Part shown: positions 51,990 to 60,390 of the stretch, piece after piece | Numbering within the stretch: the stretch's first letter is position 1 | How the letters are laid out: each line of letters starts with the position of its first letter | From: a virus | Virus record (IMG/VR): IMGVR_UViG_3300030339_001052 | Location: 62,001-126,000 of that record | Length of the DNA stretch: 64,000 nt | Strand: one strand, 5' to 3' | Position numbers and translations under genes: made by a program | The notes under the pieces: generated by a model | The model's database searches: none | Told to the model about the DNA's origin: nothing | The model's input: only the letters and a program-made list of their open reading frames with translations

Positions 51990-52556
51990 TTAAAATGGTA
52001 AATCATTAATTTCGTTTTCAGTTGGTTTTGGAAAATGTTGATTAAAATATTTCAATTCAGCTTCGGTTGTGATTATTTTATTAGCTTCTAAATCAAATTC
52101 GTGTTTTGTATATCCCTTGTATGCATATTCTTTCTTCTTAAACCAAATATCCTCTTCATCTTGTAATTTAAGTGATATTCCATCAATTATAATGGTAGTA
52201 TAATCGACTTTTCCAGTCCAGGTTAATACGTCATATAATTCACCATTTAGGCCCTCAAAACAATATTTTGAATCTCCTTGGTGTGATGTACTAGGACAAT
52301 CATTCAAATCTTCAAAAAATTTAATTATTTTACCATTGTCAAAATCATTAGTTGATATAATTAGATCAACCTCAATAATTGGTCTTCTAATGTCATAACC
52401 ATATAACCTCAAAGCAAGTGATCCACCAATAATGAAACCAGCATTATTTAATTCGGCTAATTTTTGTGGAGTAAAGACTTTGTTTGTGTCTGTATTTTGT
52501 AAACAAAGCGAATCAAGTAATAAACATTGTGAGAGGAGGGAGTCTAAATAATCCAT
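51990..52556 (-). CDS. Nucleotidyltransferase-fold protein, 188 aa
   Basis: FIIGGSLALRLYGYDIRRP then IEVDLIIST (residues 37-67) match the GGS...D-x-D start of polymerase-beta-like nucleotidyltransferases. The second acidic residue is changed (EVDL), so activity is uncertain. The rest has YDVLTWTGKVDYT and an acidic C-terminal helix. It may modify a nucleotide or RNA; the target is unknown. Confidence 0.6.
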   Translation of the reverse strand: MDYLDSLLSQCLLLDSLCLQNTDTNKVFTPQKLAELNNAGFIIGGSLALRLYGYDIRRPIIEVDLIISTNDFDNGKIIKFFEDLNDCPSTSHQGDSKYCFEGLNGELYDVLTWTGKVDYTTIIIDGISLKLQDEEDIWFKKKEYAYKGYTKHEFDLEANKIITTEAELKYFNQHFPKPTENEINDLPF

Positions 52557-52582
52557 ATTTCAATTTTATTTATTTTTTTTAT

Positions 52583-53056
52583 TCAAAATTTAGCACTTAA
52601 ATGTATGATATATGCTGTATAACTTTCACATGAAAATGTAGTTCCATTCCAACTTCTACAAGTTATTTCTACATTTTTAAATCCTTGTGATTCAATTTGC
52701 TTACATAATGTATCAAAATAATCTTTCCCTTTCTTATTCATTATTATATCATATAAGTCTCCCAAGCATACTCCTGTTATATTACGGCAATCTGATGTCA
52801 TATCATAATCTTTTTCTGATACATTTCTACCTCGTTCATCTAATATAACACTAAAATAGGTTTCACCATCCAAGGCTGCTTTATTAGCTTCTTTAAGCCA
52901 ATTACTTTCAAAATGATTGTAAGTTTTTTGGATTATTAAGTTAATTCTATCTTGTTCTAGTTTTTCCTTATCCAAAGCAATTAACTCTCTTTCATTTTTC
53001 AATTCAACTGCTCTATTTAAAGAGGTTTCTTTTAATTCTTCTGCTAATGTTTTCAT
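52583..53056 (-). CDS. Hypothetical protein, first gene of the NAD-linked operon, 157 aa
   Basis: The N-terminal 60 residues form a charged coiled coil (ELKNERELIALDKEKLEQD); the rest is a small alpha/beta domain with several Cys. It is the first gene behind the minus-strand promoter at 53106. Function unknown. Confidence 0.52.
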   Translation of the reverse strand: MKTLAEELKETSLNRAVELKNERELIALDKEKLEQDRINLIIQKTYNHFESNWLKEANKAALDGETYFSVILDERGRNVSEKDYDMTSDCRNITGVCLGDLYDIIMNKKGKDYFDTLCKQIESQGFKNVEITCRSWNGTTFSCESYTAYIIHLSAKF

Positions 53057-53105
53057 ATTATTAATTTTTTATCCCCTCGGATCGGGATTTATTTTAATTT
53101 CACAA

Positions 53106-53136
53106 CAAATGTACTGATAATAATTTAATAAAACAA
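53106..53136 (-). promoter_or_regulatory. Bacteroidota-type promoter for the NAD-linked operon
   Basis: Minus-strand TTG (53136-53134) in AACTTGTTTTA and TACATTTG (53113-53106), 20 bp apart. It probably drives the 8-kb run down to the terminator at 44880. Confidence 0.85.
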
Positions 53137-53192
53137 GTTTTAGGCTAACTTTTTGTTTAAAAAAATTCATTTAAAGCGATAATATTAAGTAT

Positions 53193-53507
53193 ATGGGGTT
53201 CATTTATCTAATAAACGAGGCTGGCACTTCCAATTATAAAATTGGAGTAACAAAAGCCAAAACAGTCAACAAAAGAAAGTTAGAGCTTCAAACTGGGAAT
53301 TCTAATGAACTTATTTTGTGTAGAAAGTTTGAAACAGATTATCCATATAAGTTAGAAAATATGCTACATAATCATTATCATTTAAAACGGTTGATGGGGG
53401 AATGGTTTAATTTAACCGATGCTCAGGCAACAGATTTTATAAACATCTGTGAGTCTAAACATCGGTTAATTAGGTATTTATTGGAGAATAATGAATTTTA
53501 TAACTAA
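53193..53507 (+). CDS. T5orf172/GIY-YIG-like single-domain protein, 104 aa
   Basis: FIYLINEAGTSNYKIGVTKA near the start, NKRKLELQTGN, and GEWFNLTDAQA near residue 76 are the usual marks of the T5orf172 branch of GIY-YIG nucleases. It is the only plus-strand gene in this part and overlaps the 3' end of the next minus gene by 4 bp. It looks like a free-standing homing-type nuclease or its remnant. Confidence 0.72.
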   Translation: MGFIYLINEAGTSNYKIGVTKAKTVNKRKLELQTGNSNELILCRKFETDYPYKLENMLHNHYHLKRLMGEWFNLTDAQATDFINICESKHRLIRYLLENNEFYN

Positions 53508-53752
53508 GTTGTTTTTGGAAATATTTTTTTAGATAGGTTATATATAGCAAATTGATTTTTAACATCGGTAATTGAAGAATCCAAGGTATCATTGTGATTA
53601 CCTTTTTTAGTTATAAATCTTGGAATCCCATTCTCTAATATGATTAATCGAACCTTTAATCTATTTTTAGGACCTATTTCAATTACAATACGTAAATTAG
53701 AACTTTCTTTAATCCAATTTAACCAAATTTGGTTTTCTTCTGAAATATTCAT
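53504..53752 (-). CDS. Hypothetical protein, 82 aa
   Basis: Small beta-rich soluble protein (LRIVIEIGPKNRLKVRLIIL). It converges on the GIY-YIG gene. Not recognised. Confidence 0.5.
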   Translation of the reverse strand: MNISEENQIWLNWIKESSNLRIVIEIGPKNRLKVRLIILENGIPRFITKKGNHNDTLDSSITDVKNQFAIYNLSKKIFPKTT

Positions 53753-53804
53753 TATTTTTAGTTTTTATAATATATCTAATATATAAGCGTGACAAATTAA
53801 TTGT

Positions 53805-54035
53805 TTATTCAAAGCTTTTTATCCAATTTTTAGCTTTTCCAGATATTTTATTTGTAAATATGATAGCAGATCTTTCAGATTTAAACACTTCATATTCTCC
53901 TGTTAATTTTATCATAGCTGACCAATACCCATAATTACGTTCTTCCAATTTATCACCAAATTCGTTGGTTAAAGTATTATAATGGGTAGTTGTTAAATCT
54001 CTTTTTTGGTTAATTAAACGATCTCTATTTTTCAT
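53805..54035 (-). CDS. Hypothetical protein, 76 aa
   Basis: Basic, charged N-terminus (MKNRDRLINQKRDL), then a YWSAMIKLTGEYEVF region. Separate from the next gene by 12 bp. Not recognised. Confidence 0.5.
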   Translation of the reverse strand: MKNRDRLINQKRDLTTTHYNTLTNEFGDKLEERNYGYWSAMIKLTGEYEVFKSERSAIIFTNKISGKAKNWIKSFE

Positions 54036-54047
54036 ATGTCTAATTGA

Positions 54048-54263
54048 TTAAATAATTGTATATTCACATGCTGTTTCATTAATTTCAACAGATTGACCAG
54101 GTTTTAGTTTTGATACTGATAAAACATATTCTTTATATGTTGGTTGTAGACACCCATAATGCGGCTCATTATCCCTATAATCGTATTCTTCCTCTATCTC
54201 TTTTTTTAATTCTTCGTAAGTGTAGGTATTTATGATTTCTTCATAAGATTCATCGTTGTACAT
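54048..54263 (-). CDS. Hypothetical acidic protein, 71 aa
   Basis: Very acidic first half (YEELKKEIEEEYDYRD), then a Cys and Tyr-rich part. Not recognised. Confidence 0.5.
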   Translation of the reverse strand: MYNDESYEEIINTYTYEELKKEIEEEYDYRDNEPHYGCLQPTYKEYVLSVSKLKPGQSVEINETACEYTII

Positions 54264-54280
54264 AATTTAAATTTTTATTA

Positions 54281-55429
54281 TTAATTTTCTTCGTCGTTCA
54301 AAACAACATATATGGACATTCCAAGGTTAAATACGAATATTATTATTAACGTCCACATAAATTGAGTTCCTGTTAATTGAATATCAATATAATTGAAGTC
54401 TTTAAATTCTTTTCTTTTCCAGTATTGTGGTATCGCTGCTTTTGTCCAATTAGCAAATTCTATGAAATCTAACTTTTCCTTACCATTAAAATATGATTTT
54501 AAATTAACCTCATATGTTGGTTTATCGCACCAAGAAAATGCATCAACCCACAAAATTTTTTTACTTGTGGAATCCAAACAAATGCAAGTAACCAACTCGT
54601 TTTTATTTCCACCCTCCCAATAACTCCTTTGATCTTGAACTATCGAAAGTGGTTTATTATAAAATACCAGATTATAGGTTCTAAACTGATTTCTATGACC
54701 ATAATAACCATTAATGAATCCCCATTGGACTAATTCATCCTTTGATGGTTTATACCCCAAAAACGGGCTTTGATTTGAGTCGTTATCGCTATTGAAAAAC
54801 CCACCATTGCTTTGGTTATATAAACTTGGATAATCATATAATCCCAATATTTTCGCTTCATCTGGCGTTATATTTTCAAATCCAAATATAGATTTGGAAC
54901 CTTTTATTTTATTCTCATATTTATGGTCGATTGTTCTAGTTTTTGAGTGACTTATATTACCGTCCCATAATTTTGAATAACAATCACCATCTTGCGAATC
55001 GTAATTTCGATGCATATCAATAAATGAATTTTCAGTATTCCAAAGTGAGAATAAACGATTATATTCCTTATTTGAAATACTATACTCATAACCATTATTC
55101 AATGTTTGCTTCCATTCAGGTCCATGATTTTCAACATAGGAACAATCATAAGACTCAGTTGTTTGGTTCTTACCGCTACCAACTGTTCTTGTACAAGTTC
55201 TATGGATATATTCATCCCAAGGTTCATAATATTTTATTCCAGTCACATAATTACCATAATATTCTGTATCTGAAGTTGTATATGAAATCATCCCGAAATA
55301 TAAACACCCAGCAATAAACATCGATGGAAGTACAATAATAAGATATTCCCACCATACAACCTTCTGTCTAAAAAAGACAAGAAGGAAGATGGCGAAAATA
55401 AGAGGTATAATAAACGCTATGGTTGTCAT
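54281..55429 (-). CDS. Membrane protein with a large extracytoplasmic-like domain, 382 aa
   Basis: Two N-terminal transmembrane segments (residues 3-20 and 28-48), a soluble Tyr/Asn/Trp-rich region of about 300 residues with several Cys (RTCTRTVGSGKNQTTESYDC), and one C-terminal segment (FMWTLIIIFVFNLGMSIYVV). Similar membrane proteins next to LemA genes occur in Bacteroidota phages as I recall. It probably works with the LemA-family protein encoded 12 bp upstream. Confidence 0.6.
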   Translation of the reverse strand: MTTIAFIIPLIFAIFLLVFFRQKVVWWEYLIIVLPSMFIAGCLYFGMISYTTSDTEYYGNYVTGIKYYEPWDEYIHRTCTRTVGSGKNQTTESYDCSYVENHGPEWKQTLNNGYEYSISNKEYNRLFSLWNTENSFIDMHRNYDSQDGDCYSKLWDGNISHSKTRTIDHKYENKIKGSKSIFGFENITPDEAKILGLYDYPSLYNQSNGGFFNSDNDSNQSPFLGYKPSKDELVQWGFINGYYGHRNQFRTYNLVFYNKPLSIVQDQRSYWEGGNKNELVTCICLDSTSKKILWVDAFSWCDKPTYEVNLKSYFNGKEKLDFIEFANWTKAAIPQYWKRKEFKDFNYIDIQLTGTQFMWTLIIIFVFNLGMSIYVVLNDEEN

Positions 55430-55441
55430 AAATTGATGTTA

Positions 55442-55972
55442 TTATAATTCAACGTTATCATCAATACCAGATACCATTACTTCTTTAGTTCTAGTGCTTG
55501 AAATGGTAGTATACTGAATATGTGTCTTATTAGTAATAAAGAATTTACTTGGTATAGTACTTAATAACGTTTCATGCTGACGAATAATATCCAACATACG
55601 CGTCTGCTGTGTCACAAACCCTTGACGTTCGATATTTATGGCATCCATAACGCGAGTATACATTTGAGGTGATAACGTTGGATTTTGCTCAACAACCAAT
55701 TTCATCAAACTACCATCACCTTTAGCATATCGGCCTTCCATAATACCTTTAACGGTTTCTTTAAAATCAGATGAATAACTGTTTTTAACCTCATTCGTCT
55801 GGTGAATAACTTTCCACATATTATCATAAACAATTTCCACTTTTCCACGTTGTGCTTCAGCTTCTTTTCGAATTGATACATCCTGGTTGTTATAATTAAA
55901 ATACATTGCGGTATAAATAACACCACCAAAAATCAAAATACCCAATACAATAGCTGCAATAATTTTTCCCAT
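55442..55972 (-). CDS. LemA family membrane protein, 176 aa
   Basis: One N-terminal transmembrane segment (residues 3-24) is followed by the LemA helical hairpin: NQDVSIRKEAEAQRGKVE, YDNMWKVIHQTNEVKNSY, and VMDAINIERQGF. It presents a coiled domain outside or on the membrane. LemA function is unclear in bacteria; in phages it may remodel the host envelope. Pairs with the membrane protein downstream. Confidence 0.8.
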   Translation of the reverse strand: MGKIIAAIVLGILIFGGVIYTAMYFNYNNQDVSIRKEAEAQRGKVEIVYDNMWKVIHQTNEVKNSYSSDFKETVKGIMEGRYAKGDGSLMKLVVEQNPTLSPQMYTRVMDAINIERQGFVTQQTRMLDIIRQHETLLSTIPSKFFITNKTHIQYTTISSTRTKEVMVSGIDDNVEL

Positions 55973-56024
55973 TCTTTTTCTTTTTTTAATTTATAGTTTA
56001 TATTAATTTTATTTAATTCTGGTA

Positions 56025-56055
56025 CAAAAGTAATGTAATTTACTTATTAATGGAA
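56025..56055 (-). promoter_or_regulatory. Weak promoter candidate for the LemA gene
   Basis: Minus-strand TACTTTTG (56032-56025) fits TAnnTTTG, but at the 20-bp distance the upstream box reads TTC, not TTG. Confidence 0.35.
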
Positions 56056-56056
56056 A

Positions 56057-56305
56057 TCACTTAACAATTTTTTCGATATCTTCTTTATTAAATACGATAT
56101 TCCCTTTATATTCTGAACATGCCCAATATATTTTAGTATAGTCCATTAAACCTTCGTAATGGCAATCATTACAACGAGGATATCCTTGATTTCTATGTAT
56201 ATAATCAGTTATTTTTACAATTACAATACTCGTTTTATCACTTCCGCATTTTGGACATGCGGGGTGGTTTTCTATTGTTAAAGAGGTGAAATCTTTTCTA
56301 CTCAT
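56057..56305 (-). CDS. Small zinc-ribbon protein, 82 aa
   Basis: HPACPKCGSDK (residues 14-24) and YPRCNDCHYEG (about 42-52) give one four-Cys zinc ribbon. The layout resembles Lar-type antirestriction proteins of phages, but length and spacing leave it open. It overlaps the RlaP-like gene by 4 bp. Confidence 0.55.
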   Translation of the reverse strand: MSRKDFTSLTIENHPACPKCGSDKTSIVIVKITDYIHRNQGYPRCNDCHYEGLMDYTKIYWACSEYKGNIVFNKEDIEKIVK

Positions 56306-57438
56306 TGTTTAATTTCTTCATTTAATATTTCATCAATTATTTTATTAGAATCAAATGGAAGGCTTTTGGTTGATATTATATTAATATCATCAATTGGCAT
56401 TTTCCTAATCTTAAGTAATAATTCTTTTACAAATAGTGGATCAACTTTTTCTGGTAAATTTGATTTATCATACAATTCCTGTAAACCAGCGATATCGCGT
56501 TCTGCATCTTCAATTATTTTATCTAAAGGAACTTCACCACGTTTGATTGAAAGTAAATAGTCGGCATTTGGGCGTTTAACGGTAAAAGTGCCTGTAGTGG
56601 CAATCGAAACCCCCACATCGATGAGCCTCCGACAATGCAATAGGTTCTTACCATCTATAAATGAACCACTTAGAGTTTGTCCGTGCTTTTTAACATCAAC
56701 ATATCTTTGGGTGTTCCTATTTTTTAACCATTCATTATACTCCTTCCACTCCTTCATGAACTTTGAATATGCTTCAACATTATAATATATCATCACAAAT
56801 GGCGTTTCTCCTTTTTTAATAGATGACAATCTAACCTCATTACTATTTTCACCAATTATTCCTCTATAACCATCATTATTGTAATCATAATAAACGGCAT
56901 AACAATCTTTCATATGATCCAATCGAACTAAGCCACATTTTTCTTGTAATAGCCCATTGTCGTTCAAATATTCTTTAAAAGAATATGTTTTACCATTATT
57001 ATAAAAATATATAAAATCTAAAGGTGTCTTTAATTTATAATCATTTTCATTGTAATTTAATTTTTTACCCAACGAATTTGCCTTTGAAATCTGACTGTAA
57101 CCATATGAAGTAAAGGCATTTGCGCATTTTTTTGTTACAAACACATCCCTATTTTCACGTATTAGTTCAAATTGAGGTGATGTATGTAAAATATATTCAT
57201 CATCAGAAAATAGCAATTCTAAACAGGTCGGATTTCCGACAGAACATAATTCTAAAAATCGACGAACCTCATAGTACGTTTCATCTTTAGTTACATTAAT
57301 TTGCTCGGTATAGCCAAATGATAATAAATTATCAATAGGGCATAAAAAAATACCCTTTTTATCTAAATCACTGGTTTCAATATTTGTACCATAAGCAACG
57401 CTACCAACAATAGCTTCAAAAATTAAATTTTCAATCAT
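56302..57438 (-). CDS. RlaP/YcgL-like nucleotidyltransferase, 378 aa
   Basis: IVGSVAYGTNIETSDLDKKGIFL (residues 11-33, GS and D-x-D) is the catalytic start of the DNA-polymerase-beta superfamily branch found in phages and in RNA-repair operons (RlaP). The VGNPTCLELLFS and YSQISKANSLGKK helices also fit. It probably adds nucleotides to RNA ends; the substrate is not known. It overlaps the cassette-3 nuclease gene by 8 bp. Confidence 0.75.
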   Translation of the reverse strand: MIENLIFEAIVGSVAYGTNIETSDLDKKGIFLCPIDNLLSFGYTEQINVTKDETYYEVRRFLELCSVGNPTCLELLFSDDEYILHTSPQFELIRENRDVFVTKKCANAFTSYGYSQISKANSLGKKLNYNENDYKLKTPLDFIYFYNNGKTYSFKEYLNDNGLLQEKCGLVRLDHMKDCYAVYYDYNNDGYRGIIGENSNEVRLSSIKKGETPFVMIYYNVEAYSKFMKEWKEYNEWLKNRNTQRYVDVKKHGQTLSGSFIDGKNLLHCRRLIDVGVSIATTGTFTVKRPNADYLLSIKRGEVPLDKIIEDAERDIAGLQELYDKSNLPEKVDPLFVKELLLKIRKMPIDDINIISTKSLPFDSNKIIDEILNEEIKQ

Positions 57439-58717
57439 AAATTTCTTTATTTAATATTTCTTCTATATTATTAAATTCCGTATAAGGAATTCTAATTAAC
57501 TTAATATTATTATCAAGGCAATATTGGGTTTTTATTTTATCATTTCTTTGAATTGATTCAAAACCTTCTATTCCACCAAATCTATCTACTTGTTTATAAT
57601 GTTGTTCCCCATCGTATTCAATACAAGTATTATATTTAGGAATATAAAAATCAAATGGGAGAGAATATTTATATCTACAATCATCAAATTTATGTTCCCG
57701 AATAAATTTAAGTTTAAAATTTGTTAATGTTTGATTTACAATTTTTTCACCTTTACTTTCATTACATTTAGGACATCCCTGACCTTTTAAATGATTATGA
57801 GGTGTTTGCCAAAATTCTCCGTGAATAGGGCATATTATTTTAACCTTTATATTGGTTCCTTTATATTCTACCTTTGAATAATCATATTTATCTCTATGAA
57901 TTAGTTTTGTTTTTTCAATAAAATAATTATAATCCATATAACTACCTGAACACTTAGGGCATCCTTTACCATCTAAATGACTATTTGGTGTTTGCCAAAA
58001 TTCGCCATGAATCGGGCATGTTATATCTACTTTAATTATTGAATTTATGTAATCAACATTTTCATATGTGAATTTATTATTATGTTTTTCTTTAGATTTT
58101 TCAATGAATGTATCTAAATCCATAAAGTTTCCGCCACATTTAGAACATCCATAACCAATCATGTGTGAATTAGCTTTTTGATAAAACTCCCCATGTTCTG
58201 GGCAAACTATACATACGTCACTCTCACTATTTACATAATTAGTCTTGGAATAATCATATTTAAAATTATGTTTTTTATTAGATTTTTTAATAAAGTATTC
58301 AGTATTATTAGTTTTGCTTAAAGATCTATTAACATTTCCACACATAGAACATCCCCTACCTTGTAAATGATCACTTGGTGTTTGCCAAAATTCACCATGT
58401 ATAGGACAAATGATACATACTTTAGTTTGAGCATTTTTATAATCTATCTTAGTATAATTATATTTATCTCCATGTATCACAATTGCTTTAGAGATAAAAA
58501 TATCATTGTTGTGCCTAAGTTTATCACTTTTTAATTTTATTCCACATTTGTTACACCCATTACCCACCAAATGGGAATTTGGTAATTGTAAAAATTCGCC
58601 ATGTTCTGGACAAATTATGATTACTTTGATATTTGATTTTACATATTCAACCAGTGAATAATCATATTTGTCACCATGTTTTGCTTTTGCTTTTTTAATA
58701 AATTCATCTTTCGTCAT
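57431..58717 (-). CDS. Zinc-ribbon repeat protein with a C-terminal PDDEXK-like nuclease domain (cassette 3), 428 aa
   Basis: Five repeats cover residues 5-325. Each has KHGDKYDYSLVEY, then ICPEHGEF, a helix with a conserved xxSHL, and a GCNKCG-type pair. The C-terminal 100 residues (FDFYIPKYNTCIEYDGEQHY, KIKTQYC, IKLIRIPY) are very close in plan to the tail of cassette 1. It overlaps the ribbon-helix-helix gene by 14 bp and the RlaP-like gene by 8 bp, so it is embedded in a transcription unit. Confidence 0.77.
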   Translation of the reverse strand: MTKDEFIKKAKAKHGDKYDYSLVEYVKSNIKVIIICPEHGEFLQLPNSHLVGNGCNKCGIKLKSDKLRHNNDIFISKAIVIHGDKYNYTKIDYKNAQTKVCIICPIHGEFWQTPSDHLQGRGCSMCGNVNRSLSKTNNTEYFIKKSNKKHNFKYDYSKTNYVNSESDVCIVCPEHGEFYQKANSHMIGYGCSKCGGNFMDLDTFIEKSKEKHNNKFTYENVDYINSIIKVDITCPIHGEFWQTPNSHLDGKGCPKCSGSYMDYNYFIEKTKLIHRDKYDYSKVEYKGTNIKVKIICPIHGEFWQTPHNHLKGQGCPKCNESKGEKIVNQTLTNFKLKFIREHKFDDCRYKYSLPFDFYIPKYNTCIEYDGEQHYKQVDRFGGIEGFESIQRNDKIKTQYCLDNNIKLIRIPYTEFNNIEEILNKEIYD

Positions 58718-58883
58718 TCTTTAAATTGTTAATACTCTTATTTTCTTCACACCATTTTCTAATAAAATTAGAAATCATTTTAGATCTATTAAAACCAAAT
58801 TCATCACTAATTTTAATAAAATCATATTTTAGATCTGGATCAATCGTAAAATTAATTGTTGTTTTTTTATTTTTCATATTCAT
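58704..58883 (-). CDS. Small ribbon-helix-helix DNA-binding protein (cassette 3), 59 aa
   Basis: Found by reading the gap. KTTINFTIDPDLKYDFIKIS is the strand and first helix; EFGFNRSKMISNFIRKWCEE the second helix. ATG 58883 gives the longest frame; 58877 is an alternative. It overlaps the nuclease gene by 14 bp, equal to cassette 2. A TATTTATA motif lies just upstream. Confidence 0.65.
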   Translation of the reverse strand: MNMKNKKTTINFTIDPDLKYDFIKISDEFGFNRSKMISNFIRKWCEENKSINNLKNDER

Positions 58884-58967
58884 TTCTATTTATAAATATA
58901 CGGGAATGGAATTTATTCACGTTTTTATTTAAATTAATTTCCAAAAACTTGTTATTTATAAATTATT

Positions 58968-59648
58968 CTAAATAGCCTTAATTAATAGTGGGGTTACTCC
59001 TCCTTGAAAACAGCCACATATGGGCAGTAATCCGTCACCCCTGGCATCACAATTAGGTAATTTAGTTATACCATTATAATAAGTCTTTTTATATTTATCT
59101 TCAATCTTTGATACTTCAATAAGAACGTGAAATCCCCCGTGAGTTTGCACAAAAGTTATTGCACTCTCGTTAATTACTTCAACAATACTTGACTTCATTT
59201 CTTCAATAGTTGTATTATCAAAGTCAAAATCCATAAAAACAGTTCTACTACAAGCTTTTTGGATAGCTGTTAATGCTTCAGCTTGTGGGTTATATCCGCT
59301 ATATTTATCAAAACATAAATCTATTAACTTTTTAGCTAAATTCTTACCAGCTTTCTCGTAACTTCTTGGGTTTGGTGTGATATATAAACACATTGATTCA
59401 ACAGGAATTGGTTCACCTTTGTATTTATATGTGCCAAGTTCACATTCCATTTGTTTAATTTTATCAAATAAAAATTCTTTATTTGATGTTATTCTCTTCA
59501 ATTGAACCTTATCTTTTAATAATTTATCGGTATATTTATTACGACATAATAATGTAACATAGTATCCCTCCCCATCTTCTAACTCTGGCAACCAATCTAT
59601 AAAATTACACAAAGCAACTTCGTCAGTGATTATCTTATAATTTTCCAT
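58968..59648 (-). CDS. Possible archaeo-eukaryotic-type primase-like protein, 226 aa
   Basis: FMDFDFDNTT (about residues 137-146) and, 35 residues on, FVQTHGGFHVLIEV match the DxD and sxH motifs of AEP-superfamily primases. The protein is short and its C-terminal DARGDGLLPICGCFQGG is a second conserved-looking loop. A priming or nucleotide-transfer role is possible. The match rests on two motifs only. It lies 3 bp after the previous gene. Confidence 0.5.
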   Translation of the reverse strand: MENYKIITDEVALCNFIDWLPELEDGEGYYVTLLCRNKYTDKLLKDKVQLKRITSNKEFLFDKIKQMECELGTYKYKGEPIPVESMCLYITPNPRSYEKAGKNLAKKLIDLCFDKYSGYNPQAEALTAIQKACSRTVFMDFDFDNTTIEEMKSSIVEVINESAITFVQTHGGFHVLIEVSKIEDKYKKTYYNGITKLPNCDARGDGLLPICGCFQGGVTPLLIKAI

Positions 59649-59651
59649 ATA

Positions 59652-59891
59652 TTATTTGTATTTTCTAATTAGTTTAAATATTTCATTCAAATCACTAAAT
59701 TTAAAATCCCCATCACGTTTTATTGGATAATAACCAAGTGTAAAACCATGATTTGCTTGGAATTTTTCAACAACTTTTTTATTATTAATTTTATCAATAT
59801 AAATCCACGGAAAATTAGCACATAAATTAAGATTAATACCAATCTTTTTTAAACGATCAACGAATTTAGTTAATTCAATGAAGTTTTCCAT
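59652..59891 (-). CDS. Conserved hypothetical phage protein, 79 aa
   Basis: NLCANFPWIYIDKINNKKV, then FQANHGFTLGYYP and an LNEIFKLIRKY end form a pattern I recall from many phage genomes, always without function. Soluble alpha/beta. Confidence 0.6.
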   Translation of the reverse strand: MENFIELTKFVDRLKKIGINLNLCANFPWIYIDKINNKKVVEKFQANHGFTLGYYPIKRDGDFKFSDLNEIFKLIRKYK

Positions 59892-59894
59892 AGA

Positions 59895-60143
59895 TTATTT
59901 TTGAAGTGAATATAATTTAATTTCATTTAAACAGTTAGGACATTGCACAATACGATAATTAACATCTTCTTTTGTTTCAATTTGTACACCTGTTTCATCA
60001 AAACCAATTGTTTTAACCGAGCATTTATATGTATCTAAATGTTCACCATTTAATGGTATAATAGTTTTACAAATTTTACATTTTTTTTGAGCTGGAACAT
60101 CCAATCCCATAAGAGATCGTAATAAATAAGATAGTGAATTCAT
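59895..60143 (-). CDS. Small zinc-ribbon protein, 82 aa
   Basis: KKCKICKTIIPL (residues 20-31) and VQCPNCLNEI (about 66-75) give a split zinc ribbon around a beta-rich insert. May bind nucleic acid or protein. 3 bp from its neighbour. Confidence 0.55.
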   Translation of the reverse strand: MNSLSYLLRSLMGLDVPAQKKCKICKTIIPLNGEHLDTYKCSVKTIGFDETGVQIETKEDVNYRIVQCPNCLNEIKLYSLQK

Positions 60144-60147
60144 AATT

Positions 60148-60390
60148 TTATTTTAGATTTTTAATTTTAAGTTTTTTATTTATTTCAACTAATCTACTAT
60201 AATTATCTATAGTAGCTGAATAATATGTGGTATCAATTTTAATAATAACTATATAATCGAGTATAGTTCCATAACCATTTTTTGCGACATAAGTTGTATC
60301 AATAACCTCATAGTCATAAACTTTTGATAAATCCTTTGTACACGAGGAAAATAGTAAAATAGCAAAAATAAGTGGTATTAATTTTTTCAT
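60148..60390 (-). CDS. Small lipoprotein, 80 aa
   Basis: MKKLIPLIFAILLFSSC is a signal peptide with a lipobox (LFSSC, Cys17). The mature part is short and beta-like with paired IDTTY segments. Phage lipoproteins often block superinfection or act in lysis; no specific role is shown. It overlaps the gene at 60387 by 4 bp. Confidence 0.65.
   Translation of the reverse strand: MKKLIPLIFAILLFSSCTKDLSKVYDYEVIDTTYVAKNGYGTILDYIVIIKIDTTYYSATIDNYSRLVEINKKLKIKNLK

Noticed and set aside
58726-58932. Plus-strand open frame of 68 codons opposite the cassette-3 ribbon-helix-helix gene
   Set aside because: The minus-strand frame gives a recognisable DNA-binding fold and the same overlap as cassette 2, so this is the shadow.
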